Shown here piece by piece: positions 1-17,910 of a DNA stretch of 64,000 nucleotides (positions within the stretch are counted from its first letter, which is position 1; every line of letters starts with the position of its first letter). The stretch is taken from the NCBI GenBank assembly GCA_964017155.1, contig OZ024854.1, positions 67,699,254 to 67,763,253 of the forward strand. Direction: 5' to 3'. Under the pieces are notes generated by a model. The model made no database searches. It saw only the letters and a program-made list of their open reading frames with translations, and had not been told where the DNA came from. The position numbers were made by a program, and so were the translations under genes. Source of the stretch: Oasisia sp. SBJ-2009. Lineage: Eukaryota; Annelida; Polychaeta; Sabellida; Siboglinidae.

Positions 1-290
1 ATCACCGGCAAATGCTTAGCAAGACTATTGCTGAAAACACATTTGCAATAAAACATCTCCCAGTTAGCCAGTGTGGTCTAAGGCCAATCGGGGGACCACT
101 GCCGTGGTGTTTGCCCTAAGACAGATTCAAGAGAAGTACCGGAGGAAGACAAATGATTGTTCATCATCTTTGTAGACCTAACTAAAGCGTTTGCTAGCGT
201 GACCAGAAAAGAACTTTGGAATATTCTGGAAAAGCTAGAGTATCCCAAAGATCTCCTAGCCATGGTCATCCAGCTGCATGTAGATCGACT
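1..290 (+). pseudogene. LINE reverse transcriptase fragment, frameshifted
   Basis: Remnant of a non-LTR retrotransposon RT. Three short stretches in different frames line up with the family: a GKCLARLLLKT-like fingers segment near the start, a SQCGLRP/TTAVVFALRQIQEKY segment around 70-150, and FVDLTKAFASVTRKELWNIL (RT motif A region) at about 166-225. At least two frameshifts and a stop interrupt it, and RT similarity ends near 290, before motif B. The 5' side runs off the window. This is not a host gene. The clade is not resolved, although the VDLTKAF wording is common in invertebrate LINEs. Confidence 0.6.
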
Positions 291-374
291 ATGCCATGCA
301 GCCAATAATGTCTTACTTCGCAAGACTTGTTGTACGTCTGATGAAGACTGAATGTTTCCATCAGCCTGCTCCCC

Positions 375-520
375 GCGTGCGTGTGTGTGTGTGTGCGTGT
401 GCGTGTGCGCGTGTGTGCGTGTGTGCGTGTGTGCGTGTGTGAGTGTGTGCGTGTGTGCGTGTGTGCGTGTGTGCGTGTGTGCGTGTGTGCGTGTGTGCGT
501 GTGTGCGTGTGTGTGTGTAA
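375..520. repeat. (GT)n/(GTGTGC)n microsatellite
   Basis: Alternating purine-pyrimidine GT tract with regular C interruptions. It is non-coding; the Cys/Val and His/Thr ORFs across it are repeat read-through. Sequence 521-756 has no recognised feature and is probably intron ahead of the first sushi exon. Confidence 0.9.
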
Positions 521-756
521 TTTACGTTGACGTTGCACGTACATGGGATGTGTGCGTGTGCATGTGCGCGTTAGTGAGCGGGTGAATAACATAACAGCAA
601 ATATAGCAAAGTGTGATAGAGACGAGATGAGCGAATGTTTTTTGTAGAACTAAGTTTATAGTTGTTACGTTTAGTGCTGTGACGAAGCGGCATTTCAATC
701 TAGGCCCCCAACGTACACAATCGCAACGACGATTAAGCTTCCCATCCTCGTTGTAG

Positions 757-7654
<6,898 letters not shown>

Positions 7655-7737
7655 TATCTTTCTTGCGGGGAGGAAGAGGGTGGGAGAGAAGGAGAAGGAA
7701 AGACAGATCGAGCGCTCGTAGTGCAAAAGCGTGTATT

Positions 7738-7880
7738 ACACGCGTGGGTCCGTGTGTGCATGTGCGTGTGCGTGTGCGTGTGCGTGTGCGTGTGCGTGTG
7801 CGTGTGCGTGTGCGTGTGCGTGTGCGCGTGTGCTTGTGAGCGTGTGCTTGTGAGCGTGTGCTTGTGCTTGTGCTTGTGAG
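7738..7880. repeat. (GTGTGC)n microsatellite
   Basis: Hexanucleotide repeat grading into GTGCTT and GTGAGC variants, within the likely 3' UTR. Confidence 0.9.
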
Positions 7881-8229
7881 CGTGTGTGTATGTAAATGTG
7901 TGCTTACGTGTGTACGCGTGTGTGTCGGCTGAGTGCCCTGTGAAAAACGTGTGTTTAGGCCAGACAATGTGTGTTGGGGCCAGGTAATGTTGATATGTAT
8001 TTATAATGTCTGTGATATCTGTAGAATGTATATAATTATGAAATTGTGCTCAGACATTAATAATGCAGCTAACATGTACGATTTTAAAACGGTGCATTAT
8101 TACATATGTCGTTTTTTGCAATCCACGTATATAGTATTTATTCATTAAAATTGAAATGTCTCATTTTACATTGTATGCTTGGCAAATATTATGTACACGT
8201 CTCGAAATACGTACACACGTAAAACTGTG

Positions 8230-8411
<182 letters not shown>

Positions 8412-8611
8412 CCACTTGTACATTATGTTATCATATAATAATGTAGTGGCGTGTTTGAGACCGGCTGTTGAGTCTTAATAGTAGTCTCTAAATCCTTTAG
8501 TATATTTATGTTGTATATACGAATATATAAAATTAAATATATTTATATATATATATATATACTTGGTAAAACGCATATGCACTTGGTAAAACGCATATCA
8601 TATACAATCAA

Positions 8612-8681
<70 letters not shown>

Positions 8682-8691
8682 CTTCTGATAT

Positions 8692-9019
8692 GAGCGCAGT
8701 GGCTCAGGGGTAGAGCTTCGGACTCTCGACTACGAGAACTCGGGTTCGAATCCTGGCTGCGGTGTTAAAACTTTGGGCAAGTTGTTTCACTCTACATTGC
8801 TCCAGTTCACTCAACTGAATAAATGAGTATCTGGCTATAGACAGTGGTGGATACGTGTACGAGCAGCCTTCGCGCATTAATTGTAGCATATGGCTGGATG
8901 CTTCCCAGAGAAGCCGAGATGGTGTCTGAGTGAACAGGTCTGTCAGGCAAGTAAAGTGTAAAGCGCTTTGAACGGTCCTGGGGACTGGATACTGCGCTAT
9001 ATAAGAACTTGCCTTTTTT
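8692..9019 (+). mobile_element. tRNA-headed SINE, copy 2 (full length)
   Basis: Same family as 2231-2513, with box A-like GGCTCAGGGGTAGAGC, box B GGTTCGAATCC and tail AAGTGTAAAGCGCTTTGAA then ACTGCGCTATATAAG. It keeps the segment with GGCTGGATGCTTCCCAGAG that copy 1 lacks, so copy 1 is the deleted one. It is inserted at the end of a TA tract. Confidence 0.82.
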
Positions 9020-9282
9020 AACTTTTTTTCTATAAGGCTACGTGTGTGTATGTGTTATTTAGATATATTTGATTGTGTATTTGTAATGCAGTTTACGATA
9101 CGTTTTACCACACTTCAGTGCTCCCCTAATATTTTACCATTTTATTATGTGTTAAACCGATGCTATTGCAGACATTCCAAACATGTATCTGAAGGAAATT
9201 TCCTTTTTTCATTGCCCAGTATTAAATGGACAATAAAGTTATTGAACCTTATATCTTGAATTTTGTTTTTTACACAAAAAGG

Positions 9283-9283
<1 letters not shown>

Positions 9284-9379
<96 letters not shown>
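9284..9379. repeat. (TA)n microsatellite
   Basis: TA tract ending 2 bp before the left inverted terminus of the element at 9382. Confidence 0.95.
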
Positions 9380-9781
9380 AGCCTAAAGGCAGCTTATGTC
9401 GACCAGTGCCTAGAGGACGGGCTTATGTAGACCAGACGTATTTTTTTATTTAATACATTTTCCAAAGATGTAAAACTGGAACATTGTTTCTAATACTAAT
9501 GTTTAACACATAATGAAAGTTCATCAAAATATTTCAATAAATAAGGTATATGCAAAAAAATCGGTCTACATAAAACCGCGTATGCACATTTGCCGATTTA
9601 TGTAGACCGGAGCAACGCCGGAAGCGTTTTGCGGTAGACCGCCGAGTGTAGTATTTGATGGCACATGTTTGTACATTGTATTTAACAATTTAGTGAATCC
9701 TGTAAAATTAGTTGCCGAGTACCAACGGAAAAGCCAATATTCGAGGGATCTATCGGTTCGCAACAAAGACGAAATGCAAGT

Positions 9782-9830
9782 TTTACTAATTTACACATAA
9801 TAATAATATTATTATGTGTAAATTAGTAAA
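9782..9830. repeat. Perfect palindrome, 24-bp arms, 1-nt spacer
   Basis: Arms 9782-9805 and 9807-9830 are exact reverse complements (TTTACTAATTTACACATAAT and so on) around A at 9806. It lies inside the foldback element and directly abuts the next palindrome. Confidence 0.95.
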
Positions 9831-9906
9831 GTGTATGATATGCTTCATACTGATGCATAAGGCTATACTATAGCCTTATGCATCAGTATGAAGCATATCA
9901 TACACT
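9830..9906. repeat. Perfect palindrome, 38-bp arms, 1-nt spacer
   Basis: Arms 9830-9867 and 9869-9906 are exact reverse complements (AGTGTATGATATGCTTCATA and so on) around C at 9868. It shares its first base with the end of the preceding palindrome. There are no mismatches over 77 bp. Confidence 0.95.
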
Positions 9907-10255
9907 GAACACGAAACTCCAACCCTTCGTTCAGTATATACCGTAAATATAGATTTATAAGAACTTTGACCCGGTACACATAACCCGGCACACAGTATAC
10001 TCAAAAATATGCACGGCGCTGGAGAAAACAGGCTCAAAATCACTTAAGATGTTATCCATTTAAAAATTAATTACGCACAGTACTTCACTGTCATATGAAC
10101 TGTGTGCACAAGCAATGGTACTGATCAATTCAATTGTGTTAGTTGTGAACTAACACGTCGAATCTTTATGTAGACCAGTTTTGGTCTATATAAAACAGCG
10201 GTCTACATAAGCCGGTCCTATGTGCATAATTGGTCGACATAAGCTGCCTTTAGGA

Positions 10256-10566
<311 letters not shown>

Positions 10567-10682
10567 GTTACACAAAAACAAACTGGAACACCAAAGTCCA
10601 CTGGTTTCATTTAATGAGTGTTGTTTCGTTTCCCCATTTTATGATATATTTGAGACATCGTAAGAATGATTGTTAAGATTAG

Positions 10683-10727
<45 letters not shown>

Positions 10728-10728
<1 letters not shown>

Positions 10729-11232
10729 ATCGTTATTTCCTAGCGTTTTGATATGCACTAGTGTTTCTACAGAGTAGTTCCCCAACCTGAGTTTGCTATT
10801 GTGTGTTTATCTAGAAAGAAGTATTCGGAGGTTACATCCCGCCAAATGTTACAAACCAATAATAAGAACATGCGAACGACGAATGAACTTACCCAATCAA
10901 TAGCACAATTGCATGTTGCAAATGAAAGAAGTTTCTGTTAAAAATCAAAAGTTTTCATTTTTCATATCCAAAATCAAGATATTTCTTTTTACCTTTAGAT
11001 GACTTTATAGGTCGACTTCTTCAGTACTAATGACGAATGACGTCATCGTACATCTGAAGTACCTGGTAATTGCCGTCGTCTCTGTTCATTGGTGTATGTT
11101 TGTGTTGTTTCTCGCTGCCCAGGCTTTGTGTGTTCCGGGTTAATCCAGAAAGACGGGCTGTGATCTGGACAGACCGAAGTGGGCGGAAATGGCGCTAGGA
11201 GACAGTTACGTCATTTGTGTAGTTACGGTGTA
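10728..11232. other. Unassigned non-coding sequence with a CRE-like site
   Basis: No gene seen. A TGACGTCA palindrome lies at 11038-11045, and a GGCGCTAGGAGACAG motif near 11190 resembles one at about 45840. It precedes the GC-rich repeat copy at 11233. Confidence 0.4.
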
Positions 11233-11288
11233 GCGCTTACGTTTTTCCGGCGTTAAATCCTTTCCGATTGACGTTTCTGCGCATGCGC
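11233..11288 (+). repeat. Dispersed GC-rich repeat, copy 1
   Basis: Begins GCGCTTACGTTTTTCCGG and ends GACGTTTCTGCGCATGCGC. Related copies lie at 12738-12776 (+), 15008-15064 (-) and 15103-15160 (-). Confidence 0.8.
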
Positions 11289-12617
11289 GAGTCAGATACG
11301 ACCTTGGTTGCTATGCGGGATGTTTACTTTTCCCACCCAGTGAGCTTAACATCGGTGATTTGTAAACTATTAGAAAGACTAATTAAAGTTAAAGATCACT
11401 TGGTTGATTTTCTTGTTAAAAATAACTTGATTAACCCATCTCAACATGGGTTTCTAAAAGCGAGGTCATGCTTAACAAATATCTTATGTTTTTTGGAAGA
11501 TGTCACAAAGTGGGTAGATGAGGGATCACCAGTAGATATAATATACTTAGATTTTAAAAAAGCTTTTGACAAATTGCCACATCAAAGATTACTACTTAAA
11601 CTGAAGGCCCATGGCATAGGCAATGTTATGATTAACTGGATAGAAAAATGGCTTATTGATAGAAGACAAAGAGTAGTAGTTGATGGGGAGGTTTCAAACT
11701 GGAAATCGGTTTTGAGTGGAGTACCGCAGGGATCAGTATTGGGACCTATTTTGTTCTTAATATATATCAATGATTTGGATGATGATATAACAAGCAAGGT
11801 TTTGAAGTTTGCGGATGATACAAAAGTGTTCAGAAAAATAAAAAGTGATACAGATAGACAGCAATTACAAGATGATCTAAATAAGTTGACCGAATGGTCT
11901 GAGAAGTGGCAAATGCTGTTTAATTATGGGAAGTGTAAATGCCTCCACACAGGACATGGGAATGAAGATGCACAATATACAATGGGTGATACTGTACTAA
12001 ATACTACCATAAAGGAAAAAGACTTAGGGTTAACTATTAGTGCTGATATGAAGGTATCGGAACAATGTGCAATTGCAGCAGCGAAGGGAAACCAAATTCT
12101 TGGATTAATTAGGCGAAATATAGTGTACAAGGAAAAAGAACTAATAATACCACTGTACAAAACAATAGTTAGGCCTCATTTAGAATATTGCATACAGGCA
12201 TGGAGGCCATATCGCAAGAAGGATATTGATATACTAGAAAGAGTACAAAGAAGAGCAACCAAAATGATACAAAAACTCAGGAATATTAGTTATGAAATGC
12301 GTCTAAAAGAATGTGGATTAACAACACTAGAAACCAGGAGACTGCGAGGAGATCAGATAGAAGTTTTTAAAATATTGAATGGGTATGAAAATATTGACAG
12401 AAATATTTTTTTCTCAGTTAAGAAAGAGAGAAGGACTAGAGGACATGGATGTACATTAGCAAAGAAGCAGTGTAGATTAGATATTAGAACATTTTCATTT
12501 TCACAAAGAACAGTAAATGAATGGAACAGATTATCGGCTGATTGTGTAAGTGCTAGTAGTGTTAATATGTTCAAAAATAAAATTGACATGTACCTAAGAA
12601 GGGCGGGGTACATTTAG
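11268..12617 (+). CDS. LINE reverse transcriptase ORF, 5'-truncated (CR1-like)
   Basis: Retrotransposon RT, not a host gene. LINE sequence proper starts near 11334 (HPVSLTSVICKLLERLI). The order is QHGFLKARSCLTN (fingers), IIYLDFKKAFDKLPH (motif A), SGVPQGSVLGPILF (motif B), LKFADDTKVF (motif C with FADD), then a thumb/C-terminal region with IVRPHLEYCIQAW and ILERVQRRATKMI, ending GYI at 12617. The catalytic aspartates are present. The apurinic endonuclease and ORF1 are absent, so this copy is 5'-truncated and cannot move alone. The first about 22 codons come from flanking repeat. The 3' end is probably at about 12718, after ATCTTGTTAA tandem copies. The CR1-like placement rests on motif wording only. 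Confidence 0.8.
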   Translation: MTFLRMRESDTTLVAMRDVYFSHPVSLTSVICKLLERLIKVKDHLVDFLVKNNLINPSQHGFLKARSCLTNILCFLEDVTKWVDEGSPVDIIYLDFKKAFDKLPHQRLLLKLKAHGIGNVMINWIEKWLIDRRQRVVVDGEVSNWKSVLSGVPQGSVLGPILFLIYINDLDDDITSKVLKFADDTKVFRKIKSDTDRQQLQDDLNKLTEWSEKWQMLFNYGKCKCLHTGHGNEDAQYTMGDTVLNTTIKEKDLGLTISADMKVSEQCAIAAAKGNQILGLIRRNIVYKEKELIIPLYKTIVRPHLEYCIQAWRPYRKKDIDILERVQRRATKMIQKLRNISYEMRLKECGLTTLETRRLRGDQIEVFKILNGYENIDRNIFFSVKKERRTRGHGCTLAKKQCRLDIRTFSFSQRTVNEWNRLSADCVSASSVNMFKNKIDMYLRRAGYI

Positions 12618-12737
12618 ATAGATAGGTTGGACTCTCGATAAGCCAAAGGGCTTCCTTGTCCACCTGCCATCTTGAGTTGATTCTCTAGGTGGCAATCTTG
12701 TTAAATCTTGTTAAATATTGTCACCCCGCGGCACCCA

Positions 12738-12776
12738 CCGTTAAAACCGTTCCGATTGACGTTTCTGCGCATGCGC
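12738..12776 (+). repeat. Dispersed GC-rich repeat, copy 2 (partial)
   Basis: Starts at CCGTTAAAACCGTTCC and ends GCGCATGCGC. It lies just beyond the 3' end of the LINE, so the LINE is bracketed by two direct copies (11233 and 12738). Confidence 0.8.
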
Positions 12777-13206
12777 GTGTCAACTATTTTGTTAACCGGC
12801 GAAAGTTTGTAGTTTCTGAGATGTTTTACAGTTATCTGAGACATTATATGAGCATTGGCGTGCACCACCCGGCATAAGCCAAGCATGACAATGTCCAGTG
12901 AAGGGTACGCTCAGCAGCGCTGAAGCATACTTTAAAAGGTGTGTTCAAAAAGGCTAAATTCGAGTCGACCCAGTCAGTGGCAGTGCTGACTCAGCCTCTC
13001 AGGAGCAGAGTCCAGTTATCAGTAATAAGATTATCGACAGCGTCAAACGTTCATCACAAATAATAATAATTATTATATTAAGTAACGTTGTCATTGGCAT
13101 CGGAATATAAGTATAGGGTTGCATTAATTAAGTCGTTTATATAGAGTAGAAATGATACAGTAACGATAGGAGTGAGCCCTGCATCAGTGCATGATCGTGT
13201 GTGTTT
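12777..13206. other. No feature recognised
   Basis: About 430 bp of intergenic or intronic sequence with no ORF, repeat or motif of note. Confidence 0.5.
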
Positions 13207-13737
13207 TCAATATCTTTAACTTTATTTCAGATTGTCATAGACATAGTACATACAGATGTCCACATAAACATTAAAAAAATACAAGTGACTAGAAAAATAT
13301 AAAAGTATTGCACATGGTAAATAGAGAAAAAACATTGCACAATGGTACATTCAAACAAAAACTATTATGTATATACAACATTTTGATCCAATGTCGTCTT
13401 ATCCTGGATTGCCATTTTATTTATATCACTGTTGATAATTGCAGTTACCAACTTATTATTACTTATCAAGTCTCCGCATGAATTTATATACAAGGTTTCT
13501 AATTACAGCTTTACTATCTGGTACATTGTATTCTACAAACATGGTGGAGGCACTGCAATATTTAGGCTGATTTAGCAATAAGCGAAACACATTATTGTAA
13601 GCCACATGAAGATTATGTATACTTGCTACTGTGTAATTCCACCACAGCTGAGCAGTATATATGGGAGAGCAGAAAGTTCTAAGCAAAGTCAGCTTCACTT
13701 CAGTGGAACACATGTAAAATTTCCGCAATAGCATATT
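13207..13737 (-). pseudogene. LINE 3' fragment, same family as 16.1-17.9 kb
   Basis: The minus-strand ORF at 13459-13734 (LLRKFYMCSTEVKLTLLRTF ... FMRRLDK) matches the C-terminal part of the RT at 16353-17759 almost residue for residue. The 3' UTR matches too, including GAAATAAAG-type terminus sequence near 13215-13228. It is 5'-truncated at about 13737, where the MITE begins. Confidence 0.85.
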
Positions 13738-13741
13738 ATTA

Positions 13742-14010
13742 AAATGTTCAAGATCACATCACATAATGACTAAAAATAAACCTATATGCATCCAATCATG
13801 CATGCGTATTTTTCAAAAAGTAAATAAACAGTTTCAATTTTAGCAGTAAATAAATAACATAAGACACTTTAAAACAAATTGGCAATACATTTTTGTGGAA
13901 TCGTGAAATCTAACCACTTTAATGCATATTGCAGTTTTAAAAATATGCATGCATGATTGGTTGCATATATGTTTATTTTTAGTCATTATGTGATGTGATC
14001 TTGAACATTT
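13742..14010. mobile_element. 269-bp MITE with about 75-bp terminal inverted repeats and TA target duplication
   Basis: The left arm 13742-13817 (AAATGTTCAAGATCACATCA ...) and right arm 13935-14010 are inverted copies with only a few mismatches. TA flanks both sides (13740-13741 and 14011-14012), as expected for Tc1/mariner-type insertion. The internal about 115 bp is non-coding. It sits at the 5' edge of a LINE fragment. Confidence 0.85.
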
Positions 14011-14012
14011 TA

Positions 14013-15007
14013 TACGGACGATCTATGTACAATTATTTTGCTTTAAGAGGAATGTTTTAATTTTTTTATCCCAAGAATTCATTGATTTTTTATATACAGC
14101 ATGTATTTCAATTTAGCCACAGCCACGCAAGATAGATTGGATTTTGGATTATTTTTATTTTTACAATAAATTGTTATTGAATGAGGATTAATTGTGTGTC
14201 TACTGTGCTTCAACAATGAACTAGGCAACAGTGTTTGCTTAATCAATCCAGTTCAGAGGTAATGGCGGCCACATGAGTTATACCACAAAGAATTGTACTG
14301 GGTCCAGTTATGTTCATAGTATACTTAAAGGCCAGTATTAAAACAATAAAATTATGTGCTATTTATAGAGGACATCAATATGTTTCACTTACACACAACT
14401 GCTACAGGCTTATTCAAGAAGTAAATTCAGAATACAATAAAATATCAGTATGGATTCATTTCAACAAAACATCACTGAACATAACTAACATTATCTTTTC
14501 ACATTTACTCCTGAAGGTAAGACGATGATCATGATGTTATTTTAATAAATGTAACAAATATATATCATGTTACTTCAGTAAAGTCTGTAATTATTTAAAC
14601 GTAGACTAGAGGAAACTGGTCAGTATAATATAAAGATGGTTAATGTATAAGTCATTATTTTCCTCCTGTGTACGCGTTAAATGCATATTTAAGCCACTTA
14701 TCACACAACAAATTACAAAACTTTGTTATGCCAAACTTGGTGCAACTATTTATTTATCCATCCAATTACTATTAATATTAAGGATAAATAAACAATACAG
14801 CTTTGTATACGAAGCAATAACTACTATATTTTTATTTACTAAAGATGTAGCAGTAAATCCTAGCAAAATCAATCGTAACCAGTGACAGCGCTTTGTTATC
14901 CGCTGTCACTGGTCCAATTAGTCCGTGCTACAACGCTCAAACTCCCAAATACACGTGAGCAACAACCAGCGTAGTTAGCTAGCGCTGTCGCGCGCGCCTC
15001 TAGATGC
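14013..15007. other. AT-rich non-coding sequence with one hairpin
   Basis: No gene. A perfect 13-bp stem with a 10-nt loop lies at 14878-14913 (ACCAGTGACAGCG ... CGCTGTCACTGGT). Confidence 0.55.
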
Positions 15008-15160
15008 GCGCATGCGCAGAAACGTCAATCGGAACGTTTTTAACGACCGGAAAAATGTAAGCGCGACCATCGTAGGTAGCGCTTACGTTTATCCCCTAGA
15101 TACGCACATGCGCAGAAACGTCAATCGGAAAGGTTTTAACGATCGGAAAAATGTAAGCGC
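15008..15160 (-). repeat. Dispersed GC-rich repeat, copies 3 and 4 in tandem, inverted
   Basis: Two minus-oriented units at 15008-15064 and 15103-15160, each running from GCATGCGC through AACGTCAATCGGAA to AATGTAAGCGC. Between them (about 15077) is a plus-oriented TAGCGCTTACGTTT end, so copy 4 is flanked by inverted GCGCTTAC termini, like a very short MITE. Confidence 0.75.
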
Positions 15161-15680
15161 GACAACGGCATTTCAGCAGTGCCTTAATGGCGGGATATCT
15201 GTGGGTGAAAGTGATGGACCAACCAACATAAATGTTGATAAATTGAAACTTGTGTTTAAAAAAATGTGTTGAACAGAACTGGACTGTGTCCTTGTCCAAT
15301 GAAGCAATGTAGGAAATCGACATGTTTATGTTGACTGGTGTGAAACATAATGGACACAGTTAAAAATAGTATTATTGCTTATGATGATGATAACATAAAG
15401 AAGCAGATGAAACGTGTGCTGAGGTTATCTAGTCCGCAGTCGTAGCCGGTTACGAATTTAGTAAAACGACAAAATAACAACACTTGTAGAGGAGACTATA
15501 GATATTATGTAGTCCATGTGCAAAGATGATTTATTGTAATCAATCTTGGAGGCAACTAGCGCTCCGAAAGGGTACGCGCGTAGTTATACATTCTCAAAAA
15601 CCGAATGCACAGTGCAAGTAGATTTCTTCGAGATCTACATGTGCAATTTTCTGGAGGAAATAAGCAGCGCGCGTGTGCGA

Positions 15681-15711
<31 letters not shown>

Positions 15712-16099
15712 TATTTGTGTGCATACGTGCGTGACTGGAGAGGGGTGGATATATATTATTTACTGAAAACACTCTGGAAATGGTCCAAGAGGATCTCGTC
15801 CTGTTCCTTGCTGTCACACACAAGTGATCAATTCTTGTTACCGGTCAGACGTCTGTTCCGATGCTATTAAGCCTATTGCTTCTGCTGTTTCTGCCAGAAG
15901 AGCTATAGGTTAACTTATTGTTTGTCTGGAGTCGTTGGGTTACAGTATAGTTGACATATTCCAGTTGAGCCTTGCGCATAACCTTTTGTGTAGTTCCAAA
16001 AAGCAGGCAGGCGATGGTAAGAATGACGAACAAGCCAGTATTGCAATCTGCAATAATTATATCTAGGGCAAGGTTTAAATACGCAATACGTTTTCTTTA
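15161..16099. other. Non-coding, with a (GTGC)n tract
   Basis: A microsatellite of GTGC units lies at about 15668-15735. Otherwise no recognisable gene or element. Confidence 0.5.
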
Positions 16100-16172
16100 A
16101 AATCATGAATGCCAACTTAAAAAGGATTCATTGGCAAAAAAACTGTCGCAGAGTCGGCCAGATGACTTTTAG

Positions 16173-17759
16173 AAAGAGATACGCCAGGTAAACAACTGTA
16201 ATATACCTTTACCTAATAGTATTGAGGATGTTACTGGTATTGATGAAATAACTGAATTATGGCGGTCTCATTTTAAACAGCTTTTTAATTGTATTAGGGA
16301 TATAGACATTCAACAGATCAAATGTGATGCCAAATATACAAACGACATAGTTGTGGAAATTAGCGAAGTTGAAAATGCCATTAAATGCCTGGATATAAAT
16401 AAGACTTGTGGTATGGATGGTATATATGCTGAACACCTTAAACATTGTGATAAGCGCATTGTGCCTTTACTTGCCATGTGTATAACTGGGTTTTTTGTAC
16501 ATGGATTTTTACATAGTTCTTTGTTATCTGTTGTGCTGGTTCCTATTATCAAAGATAAATGTGGCAAGATTAACAGCAAGGACAATTACAGACCTATTGC
16601 ATTAGCTAGTATTGTGTCAAAAATTGTTGAAAACATATTGTTAGACAGAATGTCAGTTACGCTGTCAACAATGCCCAATCAGTTTAAATTTAAGAAACAA
16701 CACGGGACAGACTTGTGTATTTATGTCTTAAAGGAAGTTATTGACAGGCATAGGAGTCTAAATGGGTCTATGTTTACATGTCTTTTAGATGCTTCTAAAG
16801 CCTTTGATAGAGTGAAACATTCTATTTTATTTCAAAAGTTGATTGACAGGGGAGTACCTGGATATATTGTTAGACTGCTCATATATTGGTATTCGAACCA
16901 GACTATGTGTATAAGATGGTCAGGCAAATTGTCGGAACATTTTGGTGTTACAAATGGTGTCAGGCAAGGTGGTATACTCTCACCATACCTTTTTAATGTA
17001 TATATGGATGATTTAGCCATAGCTTTAAACAAATGTAACACAGGGTGTGTAATAGGTAGTACAACTATCAACCATCTTATATATGCTGATGATTTGGTAT
17101 TTCTGTCCCCATCTGTATCAGGACTATCTGAACTGATGCAGGTATGTGGACTCTATGGCTTAAACCATGATATCAAGTACAATTCCAAGAAAAGTGCTGT
17201 GTTAATATTTAAAAGTAAATATATGAAAAATGTTGATGTTCCATCATTTAAGATTAATGGTGAAACAATCCAGGAAGTGGATAATGTGAAATATTTGGGT
17301 CACTTTATTTCTAATACATTACGTGATGACAAAGATATTTTACGCCAATGCCGACAACTATATGCTAGGGATAATACGCTATTGCGGACATTTTACATGT
17401 GTTCCACAGACGTGAAGCTGACTTTGCTTAGAACTTTCTGCTCCTCCATGTATACTCCTCAGCTGTGGTGGAATTACACAGTAGCAAGTATACATAAACT
17501 TCATGTGGCTTACAATAATATGTTTCGCTTACTGCTAAATCAGCCTAAATATTGCAGTGCCTCCTCCATGTTTGTAGAATACCATGTACCAGATAGTAAA
17601 GCTGTAATTAGAAACCTTGTATATAAATTCATGCGGAGACTTGATGCCTCTTATAATAAATTGGTAATTGCAATTATCAACAGTGATATAAAATGGCAAT
17701 CCAGGATAAGACGACATTGGATAAAAATGTTGTATATATACATAATAGTTTTTGACTGA
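16173..17759 (+). CDS. LINE reverse transcriptase ORF, YADD type, 5'-truncated
   Basis: Retrotransposon RT, open from 16173 after a TAG, with the first Met-type codon at 16353. The order is IPLPNSIEDVTG...ITELWRSHF (linker), TCGMDGIYAEHL, DNYRPIALASIVSKIVE (fingers), CLLDASKAFDRVKHSILF (motif A), NGVRQGGILSPYLFNVYMDD (motif B), HLIYADDLVFLSP (motif C, YADD) and a thumb ending ...WIKMLYIYIIVFD. Catalytic residues are intact over more than 500 codons. No endonuclease domain is present. The 3' UTR ends with GAAATAAAGATATTGAATTG and a short GTGAA/ATTGAA repeat at about 17907. A near-identical 3' end lies inverted at 13207-13737, and a diverged relative at 27038-28609. Confidence 0.85.
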   Translation, partial: KEIRQVNNCNIPLPNSIEDVTGIDEITELWRSHFKQLFNCIRDIDIQQIKCDAKYTNDIVVEISEVENAIKCLDINKTCGMDGIYAEHLKHCDKRIVPLLAMCITGFFVHGFLHSSLLSVVLVPIIKDKCGKINSKDNYRPIALASIVSKIVENILLDRMSVTLSTMPNQFKFKKQHGTDLCIYVLKEVIDRHRSLNGSMFTCLLDASKAFDRVKHSILFQKLIDRGVPGYIVRLLIYWYSNQTMCIRWSGKLSEHFGVTNGVRQGGILSPYLFNVYMDDLAIALNKCNTGCVIGSTTINHLIYADDLVFLSPSVSGLSELMQVCGLYGLNHDIKYNSKKSAVLIFKSKYMKNVDVPSFKINGETIQEVDNVKYLGHFISNTLRDDKDILRQCRQLYARDNTLLRTFYMCSTDVKLTLLRTFCSSMYTPQLWWNYTVASIHKLHVAYNNMFRLLLNQPKYCSASSMFVEYHVPDSKAVIRNLVYKFMRRLDASYNKLVIAIINSDIKWQSRIRRHWIKMLYIYIIVFD

Positions 17760-17910
17760 ATGTACCACTGTGCAATGTTTTTTTCTATTTACCATGTGCA
17801 ATACCTTTTATATATTTTTTAGTCACTTGTATTTGTTAATGTTTATGTGGACATCTGTATGACAGTCTGAAATAAAGATATTGAATTGAAGTGAAGTGAA
17901 TTGAATTGAA

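Larger units (their letters stand above)
9382..10255. mobile_element. Non-autonomous foldback DNA element with 24-bp perfect terminal inverted repeats
   Basis: The left end CCTAAAGGCAGCTTATGTCG (9382, 24 bp to 9405) is the exact reverse complement of 10232-10255. Inside the TIRs a TTATGTAGACC motif recurs in both orientations (about 9423, 9563-9574, 9600-9611, 10169-10180, 10200-10210), giving nested inverted subterminal repeats. There is no transposase ORF. Both ends abut TA tracts, and AG flanks each end as a possible 2-bp target duplication. The superfamily is not assigned. Confidence 0.75.
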
